Part shown: positions 42,481 to 52,270 of the stretch, in pieces
How positions within the stretch are numbered: position 1 is the stretch's first letter
How the letters are laid out: the number at the start of each line of letters is the position of its first letter
NCBI GenBank assembly: GCA_947258815.1
Contig: CAMYJW010000015.1
Span: 161,397-225,396, forward strand
DNA: 64,000 nt
Origin: an uncultured Sphingomonadaceae bacterium
GTDB lineage: Bacteria; Pseudomonadota; Alphaproteobacteria; Sphingomonadales; Sphingomonadaceae
Direction: 5' to 3'
Position numbers and translations under genes: made by a program
Notes under the pieces: model-generated
What the model saw: the letters and a program-made list of their open reading frames with translations, nothing else
Told to the model about the DNA's origin: nothing
Databases searched by the model: none

Positions 42481-43659
42481 ATGCTAACTAATCTGGAACA
42501 ACAGCCCGCTGATGCGCTTCTGGCGCTGATCAAGCTTCACAATGCGGACCCCAGGGCCGACAAGATCGACCTTGGCGTTGGTGTCTATCGGACCGGGCAG
42601 GGGGATACCCCGGTTTTCGGCGCGATAAAGGCGGCCGAACAGAAGCTGGTCACGCTTCAGGATTCCAAGGCATATCTTGGCCCGGAAGGCGATATGGCGT
42701 TCGTTGAGGCGTTGATGCCTTATGTGTTTGGCAAGGATGCGCCGAAGCTGGGTGGACGGATCGATGGCATGCAGACGCCGGGCGGAACCGGATCGTTGCG
42801 GCTGGCGCTGGCTATGGCGCAGCGCGCCGGGGCAAAGCGGATCATCGTCGGCAAACCGAGCTGGCCCAACCACGCGCAGATATGCAAGGATCTTGGCCTT
42901 GAAATCACCGAGTTCAACCACGCGACGAGCGAAGGCCGCGCCGATATGGATGCCGTTCGTTCTGCGATCAAAGGGGCGCAGGCGGGGGACGTGATCCTGC
43001 TGCACGGCTGCTGTCATAACCCCACCGGAATTGACTATGCGCAGGGCGAGTGGGACGAAATCGCCGGATTGCTGGCGGACAGCCCTGCGCTGCCGCTGAT
43101 TGACCTTGCCTATCAGGGGCTGGGGCACGGCATAGAGGCTGACGCCTATGGGGTGCGCCGGGTGCTGGTTGCGGTTCCCGAAGCGATCGTCTGTTACAGT
43201 TGCGACAAGAATTTCGGGCTTTATCGCGATCGCGTTGGCGCGCTTTACGTGATGATGGCCCAGCCGGATCAGTTGCCTGCGGTGATGTCAAACGGTCATG
43301 CTCTGGCGCGGGCGAACTGGTCGCAGCCGCCCGATCATGGCGGCGCGGCAGTGCGGCTGATTCTGGAAGACAAGGCGCTGACGGTGCAGTGGCTTGATGA
43401 GCTTGATCAGATGCGCGAGCGTATCCGGCAAGTGCGGGCGAAATTGTCTGGGGCCGGTGTTGCAGGCAATGCCGATCTTTCTCCGCTGGGGCATCAGAAC
43501 GGTTTGTTCTCGATCGTTCCGTTGAGCAAGGATCAGGTGCTTGAAATGCGCGAGCGGCATGGCGTTTACATGGCCGGGTCAGGCCGGATCAACGTTGCTG
43601 GTCTGACGATGGCAAATATCGAGAAATTCATCGATGCCGTGGCGGATGTAACGGCCTGA
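42481..43659 (+). CDS. Aromatic/aspartate aminotransferase (class I, PLP)
   Basis: A 392-residue fold-type I aminotransferase of the AspC/TyrB group. The N-terminal KIDLGVGVYRTGQGDTPVF is characteristic. HGCCHNPTGID holds the cofactor-contacting Asn, and the PLP lysine lies in YSCDKNFGLYRDRVGAL. RINVAGLTMANIEKF carries the C-terminal part. It transfers amino groups between aromatic or acidic amino acids and 2-oxoglutarate in the cytoplasm. Which substrate is preferred cannot be read. Confidence 0.88.
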   Translation: MLTNLEQQPADALLALIKLHNADPRADKIDLGVGVYRTGQGDTPVFGAIKAAEQKLVTLQDSKAYLGPEGDMAFVEALMPYVFGKDAPKLGGRIDGMQTPGGTGSLRLALAMAQRAGAKRIIVGKPSWPNHAQICKDLGLEITEFNHATSEGRADMDAVRSAIKGAQAGDVILLHGCCHNPTGIDYAQGEWDEIAGLLADSPALPLIDLAYQGLGHGIEADAYGVRRVLVAVPEAIVCYSCDKNFGLYRDRVGALYVMMAQPDQLPAVMSNGHALARANWSQPPDHGGAAVRLILEDKALTVQWLDELDQMRERIRQVRAKLSGAGVAGNADLSPLGHQNGLFSIVPLSKDQVLEMRERHGVYMAGSGRINVAGLTMANIEKFIDAVADVTA

Positions 43660-43662
43660 TCG

Positions 43663-44280
43663 TCAGCCCCGCAGGCTCTGCATTCGCTGGAGATAGCGGG
43701 CAAGCACGTCAATTTCCAGATTGACGCCATCGCCGGGGGTGAGCGCGCCCAGTGTGGTCACCTCCCCGGTGTGCGGGATGATGTTGACGCCGAAATGGCA
43801 GGCGCCGTCCGCCTGATCGGCCACCTCGTTCACGGTCAGGGAAACGCCATCGATGGTGATCGATCCCTTGGGCGCCAGATAAGGCGCGAGATCGGCGGAT
43901 GCGGCGAACGTGAAGCGGTGCGAGTCGCCTTGCGGTTCAACCGAAACGACCGTGCCGACGCCATCGACATGGCCGGTCACGATATGGCCGCCCAGTTCAT
44001 CGCCCAGCTTGAGCGCGGGTTCCAGATTGAGGCGGGTGCCCTGTTCCCAGCGTCCGGGCACGGTGCGGGCGACGGATTCGGCGGAAATATCGACCGCGAA
44101 CCAGCAATCGCCCTTGCTTCCGCCTTTATCGACCACGGTCAGGCAGGTGCCCGAACAGGCGATGGACGCGCCGATTGCGATCGTTTCGGGATCGAACGGA
44201 CAGGCGATGACGATCCGCAGGTCGCCGGTCTGGCGAACTTCCTGAATCGTGCCGATTGCGGTGACTATTCCGGTGAACAT
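43663..44280 (-). CDS. ribE: Riboflavin synthase, alpha subunit
   Basis: A 205-residue protein beginning [12 protein letters not shown], the conserved riboflavin synthase start. Two repeated lumazine-binding barrels follow (SIACSGTCLTVVD and SITIDGVSLTVNEV), with GHIVTGHVDGVG between them. It dismutates two 6,7-dimethyl-8-ribityllumazine molecules into riboflavin. The frame extends 25 codons further, but MFTGI fixes the start. It overlaps the end of ribD by 16 bp in the same orientation. Confidence 0.93.
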   Translation of the reverse strand: MFTGIVTAIGTIQEVRQTGDLRIVIACPFDPETIAIGASIACSGTCLTVVDKGGSKGDCWFAVDISAESVARTVPGRWEQGTRLNLEPALKLGDELGGHIVTGHVDGVGTVVSVEPQGDSHRFTFAASADLAPYLAPKGSITIDGVSLTVNEVADQADGACHFGVNIIPHTGEVTTLGALTPGDGVNLEIDVLARYLQRMQSLRG

Positions 44281-45254
44281 GAGGCCGTGTAGACTTGCGC
44301 CGTGTAGATTTCCAGCGTGTCGCTGCCAAGCGAGCGACGATCTTGCAGTTTCCATTTGCCGAGCGCGTCGGCCAATGTGGCAAGGCCGATATCGCCGATC
44401 GCGGGCAGACCGGCACCGATGATAACCGGCGCGCGGTAAATCAGCAGCCGGTCAACCAGATCGGCGGCCAGAAACGATGCGGCGGTTTGCGCACCGCCTT
44501 CGACGAACAGATACTGTACATCGGCCATATCGCCGATCGCTTCGGGAGAGGGCAGCGCGCTCCACCCTTGCGGGGCTTCGCCGCCGGTCAGCACCCAGCG
44601 TTGGGGAGAGCGATTTTCCAGCCCGGCAAGGCGCACGTTCAGCGCTGGATTATCGGCGCGCACTGTGCCGCCGCCAACCAGAATCGCATCGGACCGGGCG
44701 CGCATCGCATGGCAATGGGCGCGCGCCTGCTCGCCCGTGATCCACTGGCTTTCGCCGTCGCCCGTCGCGATGCAGCCATCAAGCGACATGGCGAGCTTCA
44801 GCATGACTTCGGGGCGCTGATCGCGGCGCAGCTTCAGATAGCCCGAAAGGCTGGCTTCGGCTTCCGGTGATGCGACGATCTCTGCCGTTTTGCCCGCCTC
44901 GCGAAGGCGGCTGATGCCATCGCCTGCCGTTCGCGGGTCGGGATCTTCGCAGCCGATGACGACGCGCGCGATGGACGATTGCGCGACGAGATCGGCGCAG
45001 GCCGGGCCGCGCGGCGATTTGTGCGCGCATGGCTCCAGCGTGACATAGAGCGTGGCATCAGTCGCATCGGCGCCGGCCTGTTCCAGCGCTACGGCTTCAG
45101 CGTGGGGGCGTCCGCCATTCCCGGTCCAGCCGGCGGCGATGACCTTGCCTTGCCTGACGATCAGCGCGCCAACGGCCGGGTTTGGGCGGCTTAGCGGTCT
45201 TGCGCGTGCGGCAAGGCTTGCCGCCGCCGCCAGCCAGCGCGTGTCTTCATTCAC
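44265..45254 (-). CDS. ribD: Bifunctional riboflavin deaminase/reductase RibD
   Basis: A 329-residue protein. The N-terminal deaminase has the zinc set [10 protein letters not shown] and [15 protein letters not shown]. The C-terminal reductase has [28 protein letters not shown] and [13 protein letters not shown]. It carries out the second and third steps of riboflavin synthesis. The GTG at 45254 ([11 protein letters not shown]) is chosen because homology starts there and it overlaps the upstream gene end by 8 bp; a longer frame to 45404 only shadows that gene. Confidence 0.9.
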   Translation of the reverse strand: MNEDTRWLAAAASLAARARPLSRPNPAVGALIVRQGKVIAAGWTGNGGRPHAEAVALEQAGADATDATLYVTLEPCAHKSPRGPACADLVAQSSIARVVIGCEDPDPRTAGDGISRLREAGKTAEIVASPEAEASLSGYLKLRRDQRPEVMLKLAMSLDGCIATGDGESQWITGEQARAHCHAMRARSDAILVGGGTVRADNPALNVRLAGLENRSPQRWVLTGGEAPQGWSALPSPEAIGDMADVQYLFVEGGAQTAASFLAADLVDRLLIYRAPVIIGAGLPAIGDIGLATLADALGKWKLQDRRSLGSDTLEIYTAQVYTASCSPE

Positions 45255-45705
45255 CTGAAGTTTCGCCCCGCATCTTCTTGAGCGAATCGAGATAGGCCTT
45301 TTTCTTCGCAGCGCGTTCGGCATCGGCTTCGCGTGCGATCTTTTCGACATCCATGCCTGACATGCGACCCAGTTCTTTATATATCGCGCGCACATCCTCA
45401 TCACGTCGCGCCTGCTCTGCCGCGAAGCGTTCCTTGGCCTGCTGGTGGAGACGGTTGGAGGCCATGATTTCCTCGTCGGTGCGATCCGCGCTCCACGATG
45501 AAATATATGTCACTTTGGGGGGCAGGTGCGGCCCTTTTGCTTCCTGCTGAATCATCGCTCCGAACACGGCGAACGTGCACCCGGCCGAGACAAAAGCGAT
45601 GCGCCAGCGGTTTCGGCCCGCCTGTTTCCAGACGATGAAGAAATCGGCAATCATGCCGGTCGGCTTCACATCGGCCCAGTATCCGGTTCGTTTGAACAGT
45701 GCCAT
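45247..45705 (-). CDS. Conserved hypothetical single-pass membrane protein
   Basis: A 152-residue protein. A membrane helix ([19 protein letters not shown]) lies after ~30 residues, and the rest is a charged, probably periplasmic, helical tail ([20 protein letters not shown]). It is coupled to ribD by overlap. No functional family is recognised. Confidence 0.65.
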   Translation of the reverse strand: MALFKRTGYWADVKPTGMIADFFIVWKQAGRNRWRIAFVSAGCTFAVFGAMIQQEAKGPHLPPKVTYISSWSADRTDEEIMASNRLHQQAKERFAAEQARRDEDVRAIYKELGRMSGMDVEKIAREADAERAAKKKAYLDSLKKMRGETSGE

Positions 45706-45771
45706 GCGCCGCTAAATAGTCGCTTGTGCGTGTGAGCGCCAGTCCTGTGACCCGATCACGCGCGCGCTCGC

Positions 45772-46497
45772 CTATCCGAACGGGTGGTAAAGGGCTCGCC
45801 CATCGCGCTTGAGCCAGCGATTGGCGGTGTCGATGTCGCCTTCGAAAAGTTCGCCCAGCAAGGCATGGAAGCGGGGCGAATGATCGAAATGCACAAGATG
45901 CGCCACTTCATGGGCCACGACCGAGCGGCGCACGAAATCGGGCGCCATGATAAGTCGCCAGTTGATACGGATTGCTCCGTTGGGCGCGCAGCTTCCCCAG
46001 CGCCGACGGGCATTTGAGAGCGCCAGCGGTGGCGGTGCCTTTCCCACCTGCCGGCAATAATGCACCAGATCCTCGGCAAGGAGCGCGCGCGCTTCGCCTT
46101 CCAGCCAGCGTTTCAACCGTGCCGGGAGCGAGGATGCAGGCCCGCCAACCCGAATAATGCTGTCCTCAAGTTCCGGCTTTCTGCGCGCGGCGGCATCGTG
46201 CTCCACCAGCACCGGCTTTCCACGCAGCGTCAGTGTGCTGCCATCGCTGACGGGTTCGGCGCGGGGGAGGGCGGCAAGCTGGCCTTCCAGCCAGTCCCGG
46301 CGGGTGCGCGCAAAGTCCAGCGCGTCGGCGGTGCGGCCCCAGTTCGGCACCGTTACCCGCACTTCCCGGCCATCGGGCGCAAGGCGCAGGATCATCCGTT
46401 TAGCCCGTGCATTGCGCCGGATAACAATTGGCAATTCGGCATCGCCCACGGCAACAGTCGGCGTTTCGCGGGGGTCGGTTTTGAGCCAGTCAAGCAT
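45772..46497 (-). CDS. YgjP/DUF45-family zinc metallopeptidase
   Basis: A 241-residue protein. The C-terminal zinc site is VVAHEVAHLVHFDHSPRFHA, giving HExxH with a third His in HSPRFH. ARRRWGSCAPNGAIRINWRL just before it is the hallmark of the YgjP (WLM-like) family. The N-terminal part is a small beta domain (LPIVIRRNARAKRMILRLAP). It is cytoplasmic; substrates are not well known. Confidence 0.85.
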   Translation of the reverse strand: MLDWLKTDPRETPTVAVGDAELPIVIRRNARAKRMILRLAPDGREVRVTVPNWGRTADALDFARTRRDWLEGQLAALPRAEPVSDGSTLTLRGKPVLVEHDAAARRKPELEDSIIRVGGPASSLPARLKRWLEGEARALLAEDLVHYCRQVGKAPPPLALSNARRRWGSCAPNGAIRINWRLIMAPDFVRRSVVAHEVAHLVHFDHSPRFHALLGELFEGDIDTANRWLKRDGRALYHPFG

Positions 46498-46508
46498 AGC
46501 GCGGCGTT

Positions 46509-46973
46509 CTAATCACCAGGCCAGTCCTCCCGGCCATCCCAGACGATATGGTTTTCAATCGGGCCCGCGTCGGTTTCGCTGATAACCCTGCCGATAACGG
46601 TTGCGTCCGAGCGATGGACCGCTTCGCGATCGCCACAAATCAGATAGTGCCAGTCGGGCAGCGGTTTGCCTTGCGCACGGCGGCGATAGGCGCAGGTTTC
46701 GGGCAACCAGTCAAAACTGTCGACATTGCGCAAGGTCAGCCGCATGCAATCGGGCACATAGGCGCGGCGATGGCGATAGTCGCTGCACCGCGCGGTTTTG
46801 AGATCAAGCAGTTTGCAGGCCACATTCGTGCGGTAATAGTCGCCGGTGTCTGCATCTTCCACCTTGTGCAGGCAGCACTGGCCGCAGCCATCGCACAGCG
46901 CTTCCCACTCCGCGCGGTTGAGCGATTCCAGCGGCATTTCCCAGAACTTTTCGCCTTTATCTAATGCACCCAT
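46509..46973 (-). CDS. YcgN-family cysteine-cluster protein (UPF0260)
   Basis: A 154-residue protein with WEALCDGCGQCCLHKVED near the start and further cysteines in ARCSDYRHR, VPDCMRLT and ETCAYRR. This matches the YcgN/UPF0260 family, thought to bind a metal or iron-sulfur cluster. Its start overlaps the stop of the upstream SCO gene by 13 bp. Confidence 0.85.
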   Translation of the reverse strand: MGALDKGEKFWEMPLESLNRAEWEALCDGCGQCCLHKVEDADTGDYYRTNVACKLLDLKTARCSDYRHRRAYVPDCMRLTLRNVDSFDWLPETCAYRRRAQGKPLPDWHYLICGDREAVHRSDATVIGRVISETDAGPIENHIVWDGREDWPGD

Positions 46974-47572
46974 TTGGCCAGTTCCGCGCCGACCGACTCG
47001 GGGCCTTCATCAACCGGCAGCATCGCAAGCGGTTCGCCCTGCGGCCCCATAAGATAGGCGATGCGGCTGTGATCCATCAGATAACCGCCGGGCGTATCCT
47101 CTCCGCGCGCATAGGCAGCGGCAAAGGCGCTGGCGGCCTGGTCCACTTGCTCTGGCGTTCCCGTCAGCCCCAGAAGGCGCGGATGAAAGGCGGCGGAAAA
47201 CTGGCCGACGACAGCGGGAGTGTCGCGTTCGGGATCGATTGAGATGAAGATCGGCTGGACACGTTTGGCGCGTTCGGGATGGTCTTTTTCAAACCGTGAA
47301 AACCCGGCCATCATCGCCTGAACATCAAGCGGGCAGGCATCGGGGCAGAAGGTGTATCCGAAATAGAGGATGCGATACTGCCCTTCGAAATCGGCCCAGC
47401 GTACGGTGTTTTCGTTCTTGTCGGTCAACGTGAACGGGCCGCCTATGGCCGCGCCTTCCAGCGGCGGTTTTTCAGCGGGCGCGTCTGTGCCAATGCCGCA
47501 TCCGGCAAGCGAAAGCGATAACAGCAGGCTGGCAAACAGGGGTTTCAGGTTCCACATAGCGCGGCGGTTCAT
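46961..47572 (-). CDS. SCO1/SenC-family copper chaperone/thioredoxin-like protein
   Basis: A 203-residue lipoprotein-like precursor (SLLLSLSLAGC lipobox). The thioredoxin-fold domain has the copper-binding FGYTFCPDACPLDV motif and a conserved His in YLMDHSRIAYLMGP. SCO proteins deliver copper to the CuA site of cytochrome c oxidase or manage thiol redox in the periplasm. ATG at 47557 is an equally possible start. Confidence 0.88.
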   Translation of the reverse strand: MNRRAMWNLKPLFASLLLSLSLAGCGIGTDAPAEKPPLEGAAIGGPFTLTDKNENTVRWADFEGQYRILYFGYTFCPDACPLDVQAMMAGFSRFEKDHPERAKRVQPIFISIDPERDTPAVVGQFSAAFHPRLLGLTGTPEQVDQAASAFAAAYARGEDTPGGYLMDHSRIAYLMGPQGEPLAMLPVDEGPESVGAELAKWVH

Positions 47573-47661
47573 GCTCTGCTAAACGTGGTTGTGCAAGACG
47601 CCATCGCAAGACAGCCAACAGGCAAGCTGACTTAAATGCGGGTGAACGGAGGATTGAAATC

Positions 47662-48294
47662 GTGTCCAGAGTGATCGGGTCCTGGAAAACTGCTCTGCTG
47701 CGGCTGGGGCTGCCGCTGATGGCGGGCACTTTGTGCATTTCCGCCCCGGCGCAAGCCCAGTTCACCAAGGGCTATAAATTCCTTGAGGCTGTCGACAAGA
47801 AAGAAGGCGCCGAAGTTGAGGAAGCGATCAGTCAGCCCGGCTCAACGATCATCAACTCGCGCGATGTGACCACGGGCAGGGGCGCGCTGCATATCGTGAC
47901 CGAGCGGCGCGATCTGACATGGTTGCGCTATCTGGTGTCCAAGGGCGCGAACGTGAATTTGCGTGATGACAGGGGCGTTGCCCCGCTTCAGCTGGCAACA
48001 AGCCTTGGCTGGATCGAGGGGGTTGAATTTCTGGTGTCCAAAAATGCAAAAGTCGACGAATCGGACGACACCGGAGAAACACCGCTGATCAGCGCGGTTC
48101 ATCGCAAGAACGCGGCAATGGTGCGGGCATTGCTGAAAGGCGGGGCCGATCCCAATCGCGCCGATAATTCGGGCCGCACCGCGCTGGATTACGCCAGGCT
48201 GCTGAAGAAGGATCAGCTCGTCACCTTGTTGACCACGCAGGCGAAATCCAAAGCGCAAGGCGGCACGCAGGCCGTTTACGGACCGAGTTTCTGA
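47662..48294 (+). CDS. Exported ankyrin-repeat protein
   Basis: A 210-residue protein with a signal peptide ending ISAPAQA. About four ankyrin repeats follow: GRGALHIVTERRDLTWLRYL, GVAPLQLATSLGWIEGVEFL, GETPLISAVHRKNAAMVRAL and GRTALDYARLLKKDQLVTLL. It is likely a periplasmic protein-binding scaffold. GTG start with GGAGG upstream. The next gene begins 3 bp after its stop. Confidence 0.85.
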   Translation: MSRVIGSWKTALLRLGLPLMAGTLCISAPAQAQFTKGYKFLEAVDKKEGAEVEEAISQPGSTIINSRDVTTGRGALHIVTERRDLTWLRYLVSKGANVNLRDDRGVAPLQLATSLGWIEGVEFLVSKNAKVDESDDTGETPLISAVHRKNAAMVRALLKGGADPNRADNSGRTALDYARLLKKDQLVTLLTTQAKSKAQGGTQAVYGPSF

Positions 48295-48297
48295 TCG

Positions 48298-48960
48298 GTG
48301 CAAACCCAATCGCCCGATCTGACGCTTGATGAACTGCGCATCTTGCTGGCGCCAGCCATTGCGCGGGCGGCAGCGTTTGACGGGTGGAGCGCGCAAGGCA
48401 TAGCCAGCGCGGCGGACGAACTGGGCATTGATCGCGATGTTGCCGCATATGCGTTCAGGGGCGGACAGATGGATATGATCGCCGCCTGGATCGCCGATGT
48501 TGACGCAAGGATGGTTGCCGCGCTGCCCGTTTCGGCGCTTGCCGGCATGAGCATCCGCGAACGGATCCGCGCGCTGGTGCTGTTCCGGCTCGATGCGATT
48601 GCCGGGCAGGAAGAATCGCTGCGCCGGGCGCTGGCGATCATGGCAATGCCCAGTAATGCCGCGCGCGCGCTTAGGCTGGGATGGCACAGCGCGGATCTGA
48701 TGTGGCATCTGGCTGGCGATACCGCGACGGACTTCAACCATTATTCCAAACGCACGATACTGGCCGGCATCTACGCGGCCACGCTGTCGATATTCGCCAG
48801 TGACGAAAGCGACGACAAGGCAGAAACGAAGGCTTTTCTTGATCGTCGGATCGATGGCGTGATGCGGTTCGAGAAAGCCAAGGCTAAGCTTTTGCGCAAG
48901 CCTGAAGAGCGTTTCAGCGTCGCCCGATTTCTGGGGCGGTTGCGCTATCCGGCGAACTGA
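48298..48960 (+). CDS. COQ9-family ubiquinone biosynthesis protein
   Basis: A 220-residue protein with a TetR-like helical N-terminus (FDGWSAQGIASAADELGIDR) and the COQ9 C-terminal domain (LGWHSADLMWHLAGDTATDF, then NHYSKRTILAGIYAATL). COQ9 binds lipid and supports COQ7 hydroxylation in ubiquinone synthesis. GTG start. It is adjacent to and in line with the ankyrin gene. Confidence 0.87.
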   Translation: MQTQSPDLTLDELRILLAPAIARAAAFDGWSAQGIASAADELGIDRDVAAYAFRGGQMDMIAAWIADVDARMVAALPVSALAGMSIRERIRALVLFRLDAIAGQEESLRRALAIMAMPSNAARALRLGWHSADLMWHLAGDTATDFNHYSKRTILAGIYAATLSIFASDESDDKAETKAFLDRRIDGVMRFEKAKAKLLRKPEERFSVARFLGRLRYPAN

Positions 48961-49007
48961 ACTGCGCCGCTTCGCATTTTGACCTGAATCAATTTATTGC
49001 GAACGAC

Positions 49008-49283
49008 TTGCAATTGCGCGGTCGATCTGGCAGCGCCGCGTGCGTGACACTCGATAGCCTTCCCATTGGTCAGAGCGCGCAGATCGTCGCGGTCGACTGG
49101 TCCTCTCTGGTGCCTGAAGAGGCGCAGCGCTTGCGCTCGCTTGGCATGGAGGAAGGCGCGCAGGTAACGGTATCGCATGCGGGCGTGTTTGGCGGGCGTG
49201 ATCCGATTGCGGTCAGCATCGGGCGGATGACGATTGCGCTGCGCAGGGTTCATGCCGCGGCGATGGAGGTAACGCCGGTATGA
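49008..49283 (+). CDS. feoA: FeoA, ferrous iron transport accessory protein
   Basis: Up to 91 residues. The SH3-like core reads LDSLPIGQSAQIVAVDW, then RLRSLGMEEGAQVTV, then PIAVSIGRMTIALRR. It binds FeoB in the cytoplasm and supports Fe(II) uptake. The start may be the TTG at 49008 or the GTG at 49044 (VTLDSLPIG), the latter closer to typical FeoA length. It overlaps feoB by 4 bp. Confidence 0.87.
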   Translation: MQLRGRSGSAACVTLDSLPIGQSAQIVAVDWSSLVPEEAQRLRSLGMEEGAQVTVSHAGVFGGRDPIAVSIGRMTIALRRVHAAAMEVTPV

Positions 49284-51121
49284 ACGCCCCGCGCAAGATC
49301 GTGCTTGTCGGCAATCCGAACGCGGGCAAAAGCGCGCTGTTCAATGCGCTGACCGGCGCGCGGCAGAAGATCGCGAATTATCCGGGCGTAACGGTTGAGC
49401 GCAAGGCCGGGCGGCTGGTCCTGCCAACCGGAGAGCCCGTGGAGCTGACCGATCTGCCGGGCAGTTATGGCCTCGATCCCACCAGCCCGGACGAGGAAGT
49501 GACCAGCAAGGTCATTCGTGGAGAGTTGGAAGGCGAAGCCGCGCCCGATGCGATTGTCATCGTTCTTGATGCTTCAAACCTTGAACAGCATCTGGTGTTT
49601 GCGCAGGAAGTGATCGCGCTGGGGCTTCCCACGGTGGTTGCGCTCAACATGCTTGATCTGGCCGAGCGCGACGGGCTGGTGATTGATCCGCAGGCGCTTT
49701 CGCAGGCGCTTGACGTGGATGTGATCCCCACGGTCGCCGTGCGTCGCAAGGGTTTGAGCGAACTTTGCGAAGCGATTGCGCAGGCAAAAGTGCGCCCGCA
49801 GGCCGGGCCGCGCACCGCGTTCAGCCAGACCGAGCTGCGCGTTGCCGCACAGGCGATGGCCGATGGTGCGATTCTTTCGGAAACAACGCGCCACAAGCTG
49901 CACTCAAAACTGGACCGGGTATTTTTGCACCCATGGCTCGGCCCGGTGATCCTGTTCGCGTTGTTGTTCGTCATTTTTCAGGCGGTGTTTGCGTGGGCAA
50001 CGCCGTTTGCCGATGCGCTCGAAGCCGGAGTCGGCTGGCTGAGCGGCGCTGTCGTGGCGAATTTTTCCGATGGTTTTGTGCGCGATCTGATAACCGAGGG
50101 CTTGCTCGCCGGGGTTGGCTCGGTTGTGGTGTTCCTGCCGCAGATTGTGATCCTGTTTGCCTTTATCCTGTTTATGGAAGCGACGGGATATATGGCGCGC
50201 GCCGCGTTCCTGATGGATCGGATGATGGCCAGCGTTGGCCTGTCCGGGCGCAGTTTTATTCCGCTCCTTTCCAGCTTTGCCTGTGCGATTCCGGGAATCA
50301 TGGCAACACGCTCTATCGCCGATCCGCGTGACCGGCTGACGACGATCCTGATCGCCCCGCTTATGACATGTTCGGCGCGGCTGCCGGTCTATGCGGTGAT
50401 TATCGCCGCGTTTATTCCCAACGATAATATCGGTGGCGGCATCGGCCTGCAGGGCGTGGTGCTGTTTGCGTTGTATGTGGCCGGAATCGTTGGCGCGATG
50501 GTGGTGGCCCTGATCCTCAGGCGCTCGCTCACCAAAGGGGCGGCCAGCGGTTTCATCATGGAACTGCCAAAGTATCAGCTTCCGCGCTTGCAGGATCTGG
50601 CGATCGGCCTGTGGCAGCGCGCGTGGATATTCCTGCGGCGCGCGGGCACGATCATTTTCATGGTTACGGTGGTCTTGTGGCTGATGCTCAGTTTCCCGAA
50701 GGCCGCGCCGGGTGAAAGCCAGGTCGATGCATCGTTTGCCGGCCAGATTGCCAATGGTCTCGCCGTGGTGGTGGAGCCGATTGGCTTCAATCGCGATATG
50801 GCGCTGGCGCTGATCCCGGCGATGGCCGCACGCGAAGTCGCGGTCAGTTCGCTGGCGACAACTTATGCGGTTGAGGCGGAGGATGAAGACGCCGCTGCCG
50901 TTGCTCTGGGCGACAAGCTGAAGGCGGGATGGACATTGCCAATGGCCTTGTCGTTTCTGGCGTGGTTCGTGTTTGCGCCGCAATGTATGTCTACCATCGC
51001 TGTCACTCGCCGGGAAACGAATGGGTGGAAATGGCCTCTGTTCATGCTGGCCTACCTGTTCGGCTTGGCCTACATCTTCGCGGGAATCACTTATTGGGCC
51101 GCGCTGGCGCTCGGCCTCTAG
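49280..51121 (+). CDS. feoB: FeoB, ferrous iron transporter
   Basis: A 613-residue protein. The N-terminal G domain has GNPNAGKS (residues 11-18), YPGVTVERKAG and DLPGSYGLDP, with a spacer helical domain after it. The membrane part has the two Gate motifs (seen as IPLLSSFACAIPGIMATR and LIPAMAAREVAVSSLATTYA). It imports Fe(II) across the inner membrane. It is shorter than E. coli FeoB (773 aa), as in many alphaproteobacteria. Confidence 0.93.
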   Translation: MNAPRKIVLVGNPNAGKSALFNALTGARQKIANYPGVTVERKAGRLVLPTGEPVELTDLPGSYGLDPTSPDEEVTSKVIRGELEGEAAPDAIVIVLDASNLEQHLVFAQEVIALGLPTVVALNMLDLAERDGLVIDPQALSQALDVDVIPTVAVRRKGLSELCEAIAQAKVRPQAGPRTAFSQTELRVAAQAMADGAILSETTRHKLHSKLDRVFLHPWLGPVILFALLFVIFQAVFAWATPFADALEAGVGWLSGAVVANFSDGFVRDLITEGLLAGVGSVVVFLPQIVILFAFILFMEATGYMARAAFLMDRMMASVGLSGRSFIPLLSSFACAIPGIMATRSIADPRDRLTTILIAPLMTCSARLPVYAVIIAAFIPNDNIGGGIGLQGVVLFALYVAGIVGAMVVALILRRSLTKGAASGFIMELPKYQLPRLQDLAIGLWQRAWIFLRRAGTIIFMVTVVLWLMLSFPKAAPGESQVDASFAGQIANGLAVVVEPIGFNRDMALALIPAMAAREVAVSSLATTYAVEAEDEDAAAVALGDKLKAGWTLPMALSFLAWFVFAPQCMSTIAVTRRETNGWKWPLFMLAYLFGLAYIFAGITYWAALALGL

Positions 51122-51139
51122 CCTGCGAGAGGACAATTC

Positions 51140-51679
51140 ATGGCCGGTTCCCTTAACAAAGTCATGCTGATCGGAAACCTGGGAGCCGATCCGGAAATTC
51201 GCTCATTCCAGAATGGTGGCCGGGTGTGCAACCTACGCATCGCCACGTCTGAAAACTGGAAAGACCGCGATGGAAACCGTCAGGAACGCACTGAGTGGCA
51301 TACCGTTGCGATCTTTTCCGAAGGACTGGTCAACGTTTGCGAAAACTATCTGCGCAAGGGCAGCAAAGTGTTCGTCGAAGGCCAGTTGCAGACCCGCAAG
51401 TGGCAGGATCAGTCTGGCAATGACCGGTATAGCACCGAGATCGTGCTGCGCGGTTTTAACGGCACGCTGACCATGCTGGATGGTCGCGGCGAAGGCGGCG
51501 GTGGCGGTGGTTCGCGCGGTGGCGGACAGGGCGGCGGCTATGGCGGCGGCGCATCTGGCGGCGGTGGCGGCAATTACGGTGGCGGCTCGTCAGGCGGTGG
51601 CGGTAATGACTGGGGCGGCGGCGGATCATCCGGCGGTGGCAGCGCCGGCGATGATCTGGACGATGATATCCCGTTCTGA
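51140..51679 (+). CDS. ssb: Single-stranded DNA-binding protein
   Basis: A 179-residue protein. The OB-fold start is [19 protein letters not shown], and [19 protein letters not shown] follows. A very glycine-rich linker (about residues 118-165) precedes the acidic tip DLDDDIPF that recruits repair and replication partners. It is 18 bp after feoB. The Gly-rich linker makes this stretch unusually repetitive at DNA level. Confidence 0.95.
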   Translation: MAGSLNKVMLIGNLGADPEIRSFQNGGRVCNLRIATSENWKDRDGNRQERTEWHTVAIFSEGLVNVCENYLRKGSKVFVEGQLQTRKWQDQSGNDRYSTEIVLRGFNGTLTMLDGRGEGGGGGGSRGGGQGGGYGGGASGGGGGNYGGGSSGGGGNDWGGGGSSGGGSAGDDLDDDIPF

Positions 51680-51736
51680 TCGGGCGCGGATTGCGGCCAG
51701 ATTACGCGCAGATTGGGTCCGGCCTGCGATTGCCGA

Positions 51737-52270
51737 CTATTCGGGCGATTTCAAACCTTTGAGCGCGGCGAACGGGCTGTTGCTTTCCGGGCTTGAGACA
51801 TATCCTTTCTCGCGCATTTCCTGCGCTGCGGGTCCGGTCAGGAACGGGTCTATCGCCAGGCCAAGGCTTTGCGCCACGGCTTCGCCCGGATCGATCGTCG
51901 TGCCCGCGTAATCGATCTCGTCGCAATCTTCGGCATCGAGTTCAATTTCCGCATCGGGGCTGTGATCGCCACGTTCGGGCACGAACCGCAAGGCCAGCGG
52001 TTCTTCGACATGCACTGCAATGTCTTCTGCCGAAACCGCGCAGCTTTGCACGAAATCCGCCCGCATGGTTCCGCTTGCCTCGACGATGCGGCCCTTGCGG
52101 GTCAGCACCAGTTCGGCCTGCAAAAGGTCGATCCGCACCAGATCGAAACGCTTGGCCAGCGCCGCGCGTTCGTTTTCGCTGGCGCTGAGTTGAAGCTGCT
52201 GACCCTCGCTCTGGCGAACGTCGATCGGGTGTGAAAACTCAGGAGGAAGGGAAGGGGCCGGCGTGTTCAC
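51737..52270 (-). CDS. YceD/DUF177-family protein
   Basis: A 177-residue protein. The family core is visible as TMRADFVQSCAVSAEDI and EDCDEIDYAGTTIDPGEAVA followed by QSLGLAIDPF. YceD proteins are linked to 23S rRNA/ribosome assembly and often precede rpmF; rpmF is not next to it here. Its start overlaps the end of the upstream chaperone gene (ATGA). Confidence 0.83.
   Translation of the reverse strand: MNTPAPSLPPEFSHPIDVRQSEGQQLQLSASENERAALAKRFDLVRIDLLQAELVLTRKGRIVEASGTMRADFVQSCAVSAEDIAVHVEEPLALRFVPERGDHSPDAEIELDAEDCDEIDYAGTTIDPGEAVAQSLGLAIDPFLTGPAAQEMREKGYVSSPESNSPFAALKGLKSPE

Noticed and set aside
47842..48741. 299-residue minus-strand frame across the ankyrin and COQ9 genes
   Set aside because: Antisense to two genes with clear domain matches.
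49904..51136. 410-residue minus-strand frame within feoB
   Set aside because: Antisense to FeoB; His/Gln/Arg-rich composition typical of reverse-frame translation.
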